This document shows, piece by piece, positions 44,627-52,647 of a stretch of 64,000 bases of DNA (position 1 is the first letter of the stretch; each line of letters starts with the position of its first letter). This DNA comes from Bacillota bacterium (lineage in GTDB: Bacteria > Bacillota > UBA4882 > UBA8346), in assembly GCA_023401925.1 (NCBI GenBank), contig JAEXDA010000058.1, positions 12,916 through 76,915 on the forward strand, given 5' to 3'. The notes beneath the pieces are model-generated. The model saw only the letters and a list, made by a program, of their open reading frames with translations, ran no database searches and was not told where the DNA came from. The position numbers and the translations under genes were made by a program.

Positions 44627-44726
44627 CGACGTTTCCCTCCCTTGTTACCAAATCATTGCAACCTCCGGCCCGTTTTCGGGCGTAGAGCCTGCTTTGCACT
44701 ACGATACCCCCTATGGTTCTTCCAAA

Positions 44727-45494
44727 TTACTTAACCAAATATCCGCCATCCACAGGAATGGTAGCGCCATTGAGGTAATCGGAAGCGCTGGAGGCCAAGA
44801 ATAAGACAGGCCCTTTCATATCGGCCGGGGTTCCCCACCGGCCGGCCGGAATCCGTTGGGCGCATTCGTCTTTGCGCGCTTGAGTCATATTGGCGCACAT
44901 TTCCGTATCCATATAGCCGGGGCATAAGGCATTAATGTTGATATTTCGGCCGGCACAGTCCACAGCGAGGCTTTTGGTCAATTGAGAAACGGCGCCTTTG
45001 GAAGCGGTATAAGCAGGAACGGTCGTGCCGCCAAACCAAGTAACCATCGAGCCGATGGTAATAATCTTTCCCCCGGCCGGCTGTTTCAACATCACATTCA
45101 ACGCCTTTTGGATCATGATAAATACATGGTTCAGGTTAATATTAAGAACCAAATCCCATTCTTCCAATGGAAATTCCTCCGGCAAATGACGGCGCTGAAT
45201 CCCGGCCGCCGGAATCAACACATCGAGTTTCCCGTCTAAAACCGCCATCGATTCGTCGAATATCCGGTTCATGTCGGCCCGATCGGCCAAGTTGCCGGTG
45301 ACAGCGTAGGCCTGGTATCCTTGGGCATTGTACTGGGCACAAACACTTTCCAGCTTCTCTTTTTGAACATCAACCAGGACGACTTTACAACCATTTTCAA
45401 GCAAGGCCTCGGCCATGCCGCGCGATAACCCTTGCGCCCCTCCGGTAACAATGCAATGTTTTCCGGCAACATCAAACATACTATTGGCAGCCAT
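44727..45494 (-). CDS. SDR-family oxidoreductase, KduD-like
   Basis: NAD(P)-dependent short-chain dehydrogenase of 255 residues. TGGAQGLSRGMAEAL at 18-32 is the cofactor loop, PAAGIQRR the N-A/S-G-like motif near 95, the catalytic serine lies in IGSMVTW near 147, and Y-x3-K occurs in YTASKGA near 160. The sequence resembles 2-deoxy-D-gluconate 3-dehydrogenases and other keto-sugar-acid reductases. The ATG has GGAGA upstream. Its position between the dehydratase and the Zn-dehydrogenase supports interconversion of a hexonate or hexuronate. Confidence 0.84.
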   Translation of the reverse strand: MAANSMFDVAGKHCIVTGGAQGLSRGMAEALLENGCKVVLVDVQKEKLESVCAQYNAQGYQAYAVTGNLADRADMNRIFDESMAVLDGKLDVLIPAAGIQRRHLPEEFPLEEWDLVLNINLNHVFIMIQKALNVMLKQPAGGKIITIGSMVTWFGGTTVPAYTASKGAVSQLTKSLAVDCAGRNININALCPGYMDTEMCANMTQARKDECAQRIPAGRWGTPADMKGPVLFLASSASDYLNGATIPVDGGYLVK

Positions 45495-45539
45495 TGTAAT
45501 ATCTCCTTTTATTCCGAAATGGTTTCCCGAAAGGGTCCG

Positions 45540-46562
45540 TCAATCGAACAGGATTACGGTTTTCTTTACCGCGGGATCGGGATGCGTCATATTATTGAAA
45601 ACTTTTTCAATCTCACTGAACGTCACAAAGGTAGTCGCCAATCCTTCCAGACGATATTTCCCTGCCGCCATATTTTGGGCGGTTTGTTCAAACTGGTAGG
45701 CGCTCATCCGGCTACCGATGATATCCAGCTCCCGCTTATTGATATCGGCCTGGCTGAAGTTTTCCGGTTTATCACTAAAACCCATCGGTACAATGCGACC
45801 GGCATTACAGACGATGCCAACCTTAAGCAAACCGGCCAAACTCCCCGGAAAACAAGCGGCATCAAAGGCAACCGTACAACCGTGACCTCCCGTGATTTCC
45901 TGTACCCGGCTGACGATATCCTCCTTCCTGCTATCAATGATATAGTCGGCGCCGAATTTTTTAGAGCGCTCCAAAGATTCCTCATCAATATCGCAACAGA
46001 TAACCCTGGCTCCCTTCAATTTACAAGCCTGTGCAATAATCGTGCCGATAGTTCCGGCGCCCAGAATAAATACGGTGTCTTCCGCCGATACCCGGCCCCG
46101 GTTGGTACAATGTTCCCCGATAGCCAACGGCTCGATAAGCGCGGCATCCTCCCAGCGGATAGCGGGGTCGATCCGGTAAACATCGCTTTCCGGGGCGGTG
46201 AAGTATTGACGCCAGCCGCCATCAGTTCCGCTGCCGCGGACCAAAACGCTCTCGCAAACATTCTCCCGTCCATGGGTGCATTGATAACAATGGCCGCAAG
46301 TGATAATCAGGTCGACGACAACATGGTCGCCAATTTTGAAATTCGTGACATTCTTGCCGGTTTTCGAGATGATTCCCACATTTTCATGTCCGGGAACCAA
46401 AGGATAGCTCGAACACGGATTTTCTCCGCGATAAATATGTAAGTCGCTGCCGCATACACCGGCAGCCATCATTTTGATCTGGACTTCATCATCCTTGGGT
46501 TCAGGGATGGGAACCTCGCGGATCTCATAATGGAAAGGCTTCGTGATGACGCAAGATTTCAT
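45540..46562 (-). CDS. Zinc-dependent sorbitol/idonate-type dehydrogenase
   Basis: Medium-chain zinc dehydrogenase of 340 residues. The catalytic zinc site includes C37 in CGSDLHIYRGE and GHENVGII near 59; the structural zinc loop is CGHCYQCTHGRENVC near 89-103; the Rossmann motif is VFILGAGTIGTIIAQ near 163. It would oxidise a polyol or aldonate such as L-idonate or sorbitol. It begins five bases after the ATPase gene, so it is part of the transporter operon. Confidence 0.85.
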   Translation of the reverse strand: MKSCVITKPFHYEIREVPIPEPKDDEVQIKMMAAGVCGSDLHIYRGENPCSSYPLVPGHENVGIISKTGKNVTNFKIGDHVVVDLIITCGHCYQCTHGRENVCESVLVRGSGTDGGWRQYFTAPESDVYRIDPAIRWEDAALIEPLAIGEHCTNRGRVSAEDTVFILGAGTIGTIIAQACKLKGARVICCDIDEESLERSKKFGADYIIDSRKEDIVSRVQEITGGHGCTVAFDAACFPGSLAGLLKVGIVCNAGRIVPMGFSDKPENFSQADINKRELDIIGSRMSAYQFEQTAQNMAAGKYRLEGLATTFVTFSEIEKVFNNMTHPDPAVKKTVILFD

Positions 46563-46567
46563 GACGT

Positions 46568-47569
46568 TTAGCCGTCCTTTCTCTGCAGTTTATTTTTTTG
46601 GCTTTCTTTATGGCAAAAACAAGCCACATAATGACCCGGATCGGCTTCCAGCAATGGCGGACTTTTTTCTTTACATATTGCTTGCGCCATCCAGCAACGG
46701 CTGGCAAACCGGCAGCAATCCGGAGGATCGATGGGGTTTGGAACATCGCCTTTTAAAAGAATCCGTTTGGTTTTCTTGGCCAAATCAATCTTGGGAACGG
46801 CGGAAAGCAAAGCGATCGAATAGGGATGAAGCGTATTGGAAAATATCACATCCGCATCCGCAAGTTCTACAATCTGCCCCAAATACATGACCGCGATGCG
46901 GTTGGATATATGCCGGACAACGCTTAAATCGTGGGAAATAAACAAGTAAGAAAGATGGAGTTTTTTCTGAAGATCCATCAACAAATTGATAATATTCGCC
47001 TGAATGGAAACATCCAATGAAGACACCGGCTCATCGCACACAATAAATTCCGGGGAGAGTGCAAGGGACCTGGCGATTCCAACCAGCTGGCGCCTTCCTC
47101 CATCCAATTCATGGGGAAATTTATCCAGGACGTACTCTTCCAGACCTACCATCGCGGCGATGGCTTCGATTTTTTCATTCAATTCCCGCTCGTTCTTGGC
47201 GAGCCTATGGATTTTATAAGGCTCCGCTAAAATAATCCGGATGGTTTTCTGAGGATTTAAAGAAGAAAAGGGATCCTGAAAAATAATTTGCATTTTTTTC
47301 CGGAGTTCCATTTCCCGGGAGCCTTTGGCTTCAAAAATGTTATCCCCGTTTAAAAAAACCTTACCGCTGGAGGAAGGCAATAATTTCATCAGCAGGTTTC
47401 CCACGGTACTTTTACCGCAACCGCTTTCACCGACCAGCCCCATGGTTTCTCCGGGCATAATGCTGAAACTGATGTCGTCGACCGCATGAAGCTGCCCTTT
47501 ATTTTTCAGGGTAAAATATTTCTTCAGATTTTGAACTTCAACGAGCGGTTGGATATTATTTTGCGGCAT
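46568..47569 (-). CDS. Opp/Dpp-type ABC transporter ATP-binding protein (DppF-like)
   Basis: ATPase of 333 residues of the oligopeptide/nickel/oligosaccharide importer family. Walker A is GESGCGKSTVGNLL near 43, the signature HELDGGRRQLVGIARSLAL near 145 (variant of LSGGQ), Walker B FIVCDEPVSSLDVS. The C-terminus has the cysteine-rich oligopeptide-ATPase tail CCRFASRCWMAQ...C near 300. The ATG at 47569 follows GGAGGG by eight bases and overlaps the DppD-like gene by 14. Confidence 0.9.
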   Translation of the reverse strand: MPQNNIQPLVEVQNLKKYFTLKNKGQLHAVDDISFSIMPGETMGLVGESGCGKSTVGNLLMKLLPSSSGKVFLNGDNIFEAKGSREMELRKKMQIIFQDPFSSLNPQKTIRIILAEPYKIHRLAKNERELNEKIEAIAAMVGLEEYVLDKFPHELDGGRRQLVGIARSLALSPEFIVCDEPVSSLDVSIQANIINLLMDLQKKLHLSYLFISHDLSVVRHISNRIAVMYLGQIVELADADVIFSNTLHPYSIALLSAVPKIDLAKKTKRILLKGDVPNPIDPPDCCRFASRCWMAQAICKEKSPPLLEADPGHYVACFCHKESQKNKLQRKDG

Positions 47570-48536
47570 GATCGGTTCCCTCCGTATTCCAGCAGGCTGC
47601 ATAATGATTGTCGTTTATTTTCGTAAGTTTGGGAACATCCGCGCTGCACCTCTTGGTACAATGCGCGCAGCGGGGATGAAACGTGCACCCGCTAGGAAGA
47701 TTTTGCGAATTGGCAACATTGCCGGTAATTGCATTGAGCCGTTCTCTCGCCCCTTCCAGCTTGGGTAGCGCGCCAATCAACCCTTTCGTATACCAATGAT
47801 GGGGAGTGGCAAACACTTCTTGAATCGTGCCATATTCCACAATTGAACCCGCATACATCACCGCCACTTTTTCGCATATTTCGGAAATAATTCCCAAATT
47901 GTGGGTGATCATCAACAGGGAAGTGGAATGCTCGTGTTGCAACTTCTTCATGAGCTCAAGAATTTGTGCTTGAATGGTCACATCCAAAGCGGTCGTCGGC
48001 TCATCCGCAATCAATAACTCCGGATTGCAGGCCAGTGACGCGGCGATACCAACCCGTTGCCGCATCCCCCCGCTGAATTGATTGGGATAATCCAGGTAAC
48101 GCGATTTATCGATTCCAACCATGTTTAATAAATCTTCAACCCGGTTTTGGGCTTCGTTTTTACTTAAATTTTGGTGTTTCCGCAAGACCATGGCAATTTG
48201 CTCTCCGATTTTAAACACCGGGTTGAGCGAGGTCAACGGATTTTGAAAAATCATGGCGATTTTATTGCCGCGAATACCGGTTAACTCTTTCTTGCTCATC
48301 GCAAAAACCGATTTGCCTTTAAAATGAATATCCCCTTGAGTAACCTTACCAACCCGTTTGGGAAGTAAATTCAACATCGCCAAGGCGGTAGTGGTTTTAC
48401 CGGCTCCGGTTTCGCCAACCAGTCCCAAGGCTTCTCCAGGTTGAATCGATAAATTGATTCCGTTGACCGCATGCGATGTGCCGTTCCCCGTCCGATACTC
48501 GATCATAAGGTCTTTAATCTCCAACAAAGGTGCCAT
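47556..48536 (-). CDS. Opp/Dpp-type ABC transporter ATP-binding protein (DppD-like)
   Basis: Partner ATPase of 326 residues. Walker A is GETGAGKTTTALAML near 42, the signature FSGGMRQRVGIAASLAC near 150, Walker B LLIADEPTTALDVTIQAQ. The C-terminal tail CTFHPRCAHCTKRC near 285 is the cysteine cluster of this family. The start at 48536 is about ten bases after AAGGAG; the longer frame to 48614 overlaps the permease. It pairs with the DppF-like subunit. Confidence 0.9.
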   Translation of the reverse strand: MAPLLEIKDLMIEYRTGNGTSHAVNGINLSIQPGEALGLVGETGAGKTTTALAMLNLLPKRVGKVTQGDIHFKGKSVFAMSKKELTGIRGNKIAMIFQNPLTSLNPVFKIGEQIAMVLRKHQNLSKNEAQNRVEDLLNMVGIDKSRYLDYPNQFSGGMRQRVGIAASLACNPELLIADEPTTALDVTIQAQILELMKKLQHEHSTSLLMITHNLGIISEICEKVAVMYAGSIVEYGTIQEVFATPHHWYTKGLIGALPKLEGARERLNAITGNVANSQNLPSGCTFHPRCAHCTKRCSADVPKLTKINDNHYAACWNTEGTDHAAK

Positions 48537-48585
48537 CTGGACATTTCTCCTTGATTTATCATTTGTCTCGAAAGTGTCTTTGGGC

Positions 48586-49449
48586 TTAATCGATATTTTT
48601 AGGATCCAGGACATCCCGAATACCGTCGCCTAAAAAATTAAAGGCGAGTACCGTAATCATCAGAGCCATGCCGGGTGCGATAACCGTCCATGGCGCCGAG
48701 GCGATATATTCTCTCCCGTCGGCAATCATCGTTCCCCAGGAAGGCTGGGGCAAAGGGACTCCTAGTCCCAAGAAACTCAAGTTGGCTTCGGTTAAAATCA
48801 CCATCCCCACTTGCTGGCTCATCAAAATGATCAAGGGTGGAACGATATTGGGTAAGATTTGGGTAAAGATAATATGAAGATTGGAACCGCCCAAAACCCG
48901 GGAAGCTTTGATAAACTCCGTATCCCGGATTCCCATCACACATTCCCTCATTACCCGGGTATAATTGACCCAGCCGACGATAATAAGCACGATCAAAAGA
49001 TTCTGAATGCTATTGCCGAAAATGGCCATCACGGTAATGGCGAAAACCATGACCGGAATGGAAAGCTGGATATCGTTCAACCGCATGAGAATAGAATCAA
49101 TCTTTCCCCCCGTATAGCCGGAGAGCATCCCCAAAACCGTTCCGATAATACTCGGAACCACCACACCCACCAATGCAATAATCAAACTGATCCGGCTGCC
49201 GATGAGCAGGCGGGTTAAAATGTCCCGGCCCAAGGAATCTGTTCCCAGGATATGCCCGCTGAATCCCTTGCTGAAAAACTCCGGTTTTGTCAGGCGGGAA
49301 GACAAAGAAGTCGCTTCGGCGTTATAAGAAACAATCACCGGAGCCGCCAAGGCAAGTAACACGATAATGAAAGCCAGAATGCTTCCGATAATAAAAAACT
49401 TGCTTTTGGACATCTTGCGGATAATGCTTTTTCTCCGTGAACTTTGCAT
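48586..49449 (-). CDS. Opp/Dpp-type ABC transporter permease (DppC-like)
   Basis: Membrane permease of 287 residues with six predicted segments. The N-terminal helix (FFIIGSILAFIIVLLALAAPVIV) precedes LGTDSLGRDILTRLLIGSRISL near 70, the DppC signature. The EAA loop lies in IKASRVLGGSNLHIIFTQILPN near 180. The ATG has AGGAGGG about ten bases upstream. It follows the DppB-like permease after 15 bases. Confidence 0.9.
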   Translation of the reverse strand: MQSSRRKSIIRKMSKSKFFIIGSILAFIIVLLALAAPVIVSYNAEATSLSSRLTKPEFFSKGFSGHILGTDSLGRDILTRLLIGSRISLIIALVGVVVPSIIGTVLGMLSGYTGGKIDSILMRLNDIQLSIPVMVFAITVMAIFGNSIQNLLIVLIIVGWVNYTRVMRECVMGIRDTEFIKASRVLGGSNLHIIFTQILPNIVPPLIILMSQQVGMVILTEANLSFLGLGVPLPQPSWGTMIADGREYIASAPWTVIAPGMALMITVLAFNFLGDGIRDVLDPKNID

Positions 49450-49464
49450 AAAAATCTTTCCCTC

Positions 49465-50391
49465 CTAATTGAGTTTCATCCGGGGGTCAATCGCGGTATA
49501 CAACATATCCACCAGTAAATTCACAACCACGAAAATGGTCGCCGTGATTAAAAGGATTGATTGAATCAGTGGAAAATCTCTCATATTGATCGCTTGCACC
49601 GTCAATGTTCCTAAACCGGGCCATCCAAAAACTTGCTCTATAATGATCGCGCCGGCCAATAATTGTCCGATTTGCATACCCGTTACGGTTACCACCGGTA
49701 AAAGCGCGTTTTTCAAGGCATATTTCAGATAAATTTTTGATTGATCGATTCCTTTGGCATAGGTTGAAACAATATAGTCTTCCTGTAATACATCGTACAT
49801 GTCGGAACGAAGCATCCGCACGACTATGGCCGAAAGGGGCAATCCCAACGTAAGAGCGGGCATGATAATATTCTTGAAACTACCGTATCCTTGGGTGGGA
49901 AGCCACCCCAAGGTGACGCCGAACAATAAAATGAGCAATAACCCAAACCAAACCTGCGACATGGATTGACCCACCAGTGCGAAAAAAACGGATCCAAAAT
50001 CCACGGCGGTTCCTCTTTTGATACCGGAAATGATTCCAAGCGGAATGCTAATCAACAAGGAAATCAATACCGCCACCAGCGTCAATTGCGCCGTCGCCGG
50101 CAACCGCCTGAAAATAAGACTTGCACATGATTGGTTATAAAATATCGAATTGCCTAAGTCGCCATGCAAAACCTTGCCCATATAAAGAAAATATTGTATA
50201 ACAGGCGGTTTATCCAATCCCATTTTCACTCGCATATCGGCGATCTGCTGCGTCGTTGCATTTTCCGGAAGCATCAAAACCGCCGGATCGCTGGGAGCAA
50301 GCCTCAACAATGCAAAGGCAATGATCGAGACTCCTACCAATACCAGCATACATTCCAAAAGCCTTTTTAACATGAACCGGGCTGTCGCCAT
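49465..50391 (-). CDS. Opp/Dpp-type ABC transporter permease (DppB-like)
   Basis: Membrane permease of 308 residues. MLKRLLECMLVLVGVSIIAFALLRL begins the protein; DPAVLMLP near 33 and GLDKPPVIQYFLYM near 60 are typical of DppB/OppB. The EAA loop is in STYAKGIDQSKIYLKYALKNAL near 205. The ATG at 50391 follows AAGGAG at nine bases. A hairpin separates it from the upstream binding-protein gene. Confidence 0.9.
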   Translation of the reverse strand: MATARFMLKRLLECMLVLVGVSIIAFALLRLAPSDPAVLMLPENATTQQIADMRVKMGLDKPPVIQYFLYMGKVLHGDLGNSIFYNQSCASLIFRRLPATAQLTLVAVLISLLISIPLGIISGIKRGTAVDFGSVFFALVGQSMSQVWFGLLLILLFGVTLGWLPTQGYGSFKNIIMPALTLGLPLSAIVVRMLRSDMYDVLQEDYIVSTYAKGIDQSKIYLKYALKNALLPVVTVTGMQIGQLLAGAIIIEQVFGWPGLGTLTVQAINMRDFPLIQSILLITATIFVVVNLLVDMLYTAIDPRMKLN

Positions 50392-50452
50392 GGTGCATTT
50401 CTCCTTTACCATGATGGTGGTAACATTCGGATCCTTTTTGCGGGTTTGCTAT

Positions 50453-50488
50453 AAAGAAGGGCGGCCGCTTTCACCGCCACCCCTCTTT
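50453..50488 (-). terminator. Intercistronic hairpin after the binding-protein gene
   Basis: On the minus strand AAAGAGGGGTGGCGG can pair with CCGCCCTTCTTT around a six- to nine-base loop. It lies 25 bases after the binding-protein stop codon and before the first permease. It probably attenuates readthrough so that the binding protein is made in excess, a common layout; this role is inference. Confidence 0.55.
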
Positions 50489-50512
50489 GTTTAAAACTTG
50501 GCGTATGACGCC

Positions 50513-52039
50513 TCACTTACTGCCAACGCTTACTCTCCGCAGATCCATAACGCCGTCCGGATAAACAACGACATCTTTAACCTTCGTGGAATGGACTGCA
50601 AACATATCCAGACTCAGCACGTAGATGATTGGCGCCGCTTCCTCCATGGTGATTTGGAACGCTTGTTGCATTAAAGTATCCTGTTTTTTCAAGTCCGTGC
50701 TCTGGGAGGCCTCTTTTATAAACGCCAGCTGTTTTGGATTGACAAACTCGGTATGCGCCGAATCGCTTGTATAATGCATATTGGCGTGGTTAAGGCTGGA
50801 CCCGTTGCCGTAAAAAATGTTGGAAAAACCGATATCATAATTCCCTTTCGACCGTTTGGCCACAAACGAGGCGCCTTCCATGATTTCCAGTTTGACTTTG
50901 AAACCGACTTCAGTCATCATGGCTTGAATGGCTTGTAAAACTTCCTTGGTCCTGGGCACCTTACCGTCAATCGCCATAAAGTACACTTCCTGCCCTTTGT
51001 AAGAGCTGTTGGCCAATAATTTTTTGGCTAATTTCGGGTCGTACTTGGCGTATTGCTTGGAAGTCTGCGCGGCCTTGTTATAACCAATGACCCCGGACAT
51101 GGTCGGCCAGTAGGCGGCAGTGCCTGAACCGAGGATGCTTTTGACGATTAAATCGCGATCAATGCAATGGATCAAAGCCAAACGGGCGTTCTTATCGGAA
51201 AAAACCTTGCCGGCGCCGGTTTCAAGCGACATAAAAGTCATGGTCAAGCCGGGTTCCTGACGGACGACGATTCCCTTTTTTCCCTTTAAAGCAAGGGCCT
51301 GATCCGGAGGGATATCTCCGGCGATATCGATTTCATCGGTTTTAACCCCCGAGATACGGGTGGTATCTTCGGAAACAGGCCGGAAGATAATTTGGTCCAC
51401 ATTCGATTTTTTACCCTTCCAGTTCCAATAGTTGGGGTTTTTTTCAAAAACCGTTTGATGGCCCGGATCATAACTTACAAACCGCCAGGCGCCCGTTCCC
51501 GGGTTGGTTTTGAACAAGTTGGAACCTTCTTTTTCCAATGCCTTGGCCGGCAGTATGGAAGCGACGGAAACCTCGCTCAAAAATGCGCCATACGGCTGGG
51601 AAAAATGAAATACCGCCGTGTAATCGTCAACCACTTCCACGGACTTGAGGTTTACCCACAAATAGTGCATGGCCAAGGTGGTATCTTTGGCCATCCGTTC
51701 AAAGGTGGCTTTGACACAGTTGGCATTGAACTTTTCCCCATTGCTGAAAGTAACATCTTTCCGCAAATTGAACGTCCAATCTTTACCGTCTGGGGAAACA
51801 CTCCATTGAGTGGCTAAGGACGGCGTAAAATGACCCGAATGATCGCTCTCAATTAACGTATCGTAGATTAAGATACGTGCGATATACGACGGCATGCTGG
51901 GCTGTCCCGCCGGATCCCAGGTGTAAAAATCCTCCGCCAGAGAATAGGTTACTACTTTTTTTGAAGCTGCCTGAATACTGCTTGCGATAACCGCTCCCAA
52001 TAGAAGGATACATACTACCAAAACCAAGTTTCTTTTCAT
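50513..52039 (-). CDS. Family 5 substrate-binding protein of the Opp/Dpp-type transporter
   Basis: Exported solute-binding protein of 508 residues. Residues 1-25 form a signal peptide ending IQA-AS; no lipobox cysteine follows. VTYSLAEDFYTWDPAGQPS, ATQWSVSPDGKDWTFNLRKDVTFSNGEKF near 85-110, and FHFSQPYGAFL near 145 are family hallmarks. The ligand may be a peptide or, given the enzymes downstream, an oligosaccharide or sugar acid. The ATG at 52039 is preferred, though the nearest Shine-Dalgarno-like words are either too close or too far. It opens the operon. Confidence 0.9.
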   Translation of the reverse strand: MKRNLVLVVCILLLGAVIASSIQAASKKVVTYSLAEDFYTWDPAGQPSMPSYIARILIYDTLIESDHSGHFTPSLATQWSVSPDGKDWTFNLRKDVTFSNGEKFNANCVKATFERMAKDTTLAMHYLWVNLKSVEVVDDYTAVFHFSQPYGAFLSEVSVASILPAKALEKEGSNLFKTNPGTGAWRFVSYDPGHQTVFEKNPNYWNWKGKKSNVDQIIFRPVSEDTTRISGVKTDEIDIAGDIPPDQALALKGKKGIVVRQEPGLTMTFMSLETGAGKVFSDKNARLALIHCIDRDLIVKSILGSGTAAYWPTMSGVIGYNKAAQTSKQYAKYDPKLAKKLLANSSYKGQEVYFMAIDGKVPRTKEVLQAIQAMMTEVGFKVKLEIMEGASFVAKRSKGNYDIGFSNIFYGNGSSLNHANMHYTSDSAHTEFVNPKQLAFIKEASQSTDLKKQDTLMQQAFQITMEEAAPIIYVLSLDMFAVHSTKVKDVVVYPDGVMDLRRVSVGSK

Positions 52040-52647
52040 CGACTCCCACAATCCTCTCTGTAAAATTTAATTTTCTTGTTGAATTTTGATTTTGATGCAC
52101 AAATCAAATTTTTTATACTTCATTTATTCGTTTTTCTGCGCCAAAATCAATTTTCACCATTAATCTACAGCATTTGGTACCTCCAGTAAATAAAACAAAC
52201 TTAAAACCGTTAACATTTTATATCAAAAAGAATAATATTTGTTAACAAACCAATATTATGCTCTCATAAGATGAAACCCAAAAATTTCTTTTTACGCTAT
52301 AATAAGAATATAAACAGGCTGTTATCCCAGCCGATTTTCAACACTGCCAAAAACGGATTGATTGTTTTTATGGGTACATGCAAGAGCATATTTTCATCCA
52401 TATATTCCATTGGCTGTTTTGACAAATTACCCCTCAGGAAATTGCAGGAATTCTTTTCCGGCCCCATAGAAAAAAAGAAACCGGTCTCAAGCACAACCGC
52501 CTGAAAAACAGTAATGAAGACATCCATCTCCAGTCCTTTTAATCCCGGAGTATTTTTAGGATAAATCCCTTGGAAATTTTGCAAACAGGGGAAATGGATC
52601 GTTTTATTGAACAAATAATGGCGCAGAAACAAGTGGGAGGTTAATGC
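52040..52647. other. Divergent control region between the Opp-type operon and its regulator
   Basis: This gap of about 600 bases should hold the operon promoter and regulator sites. AT-rich runs around 52180-52260 include two TTAACA/GTTAAC words (52208-52216 and 52240-52246) that could be parts of a regulator site. Two overlapping frames of 77 and 111 codons have no family resemblance or ribosome binding site and are not called. Confidence 0.45.

Noticed and set aside
52271..52632. Overlapping small frames on both strands before the AraC-type regulator
   Set aside because: No ribosome binding site, no family resemblance, and the position is a control region.
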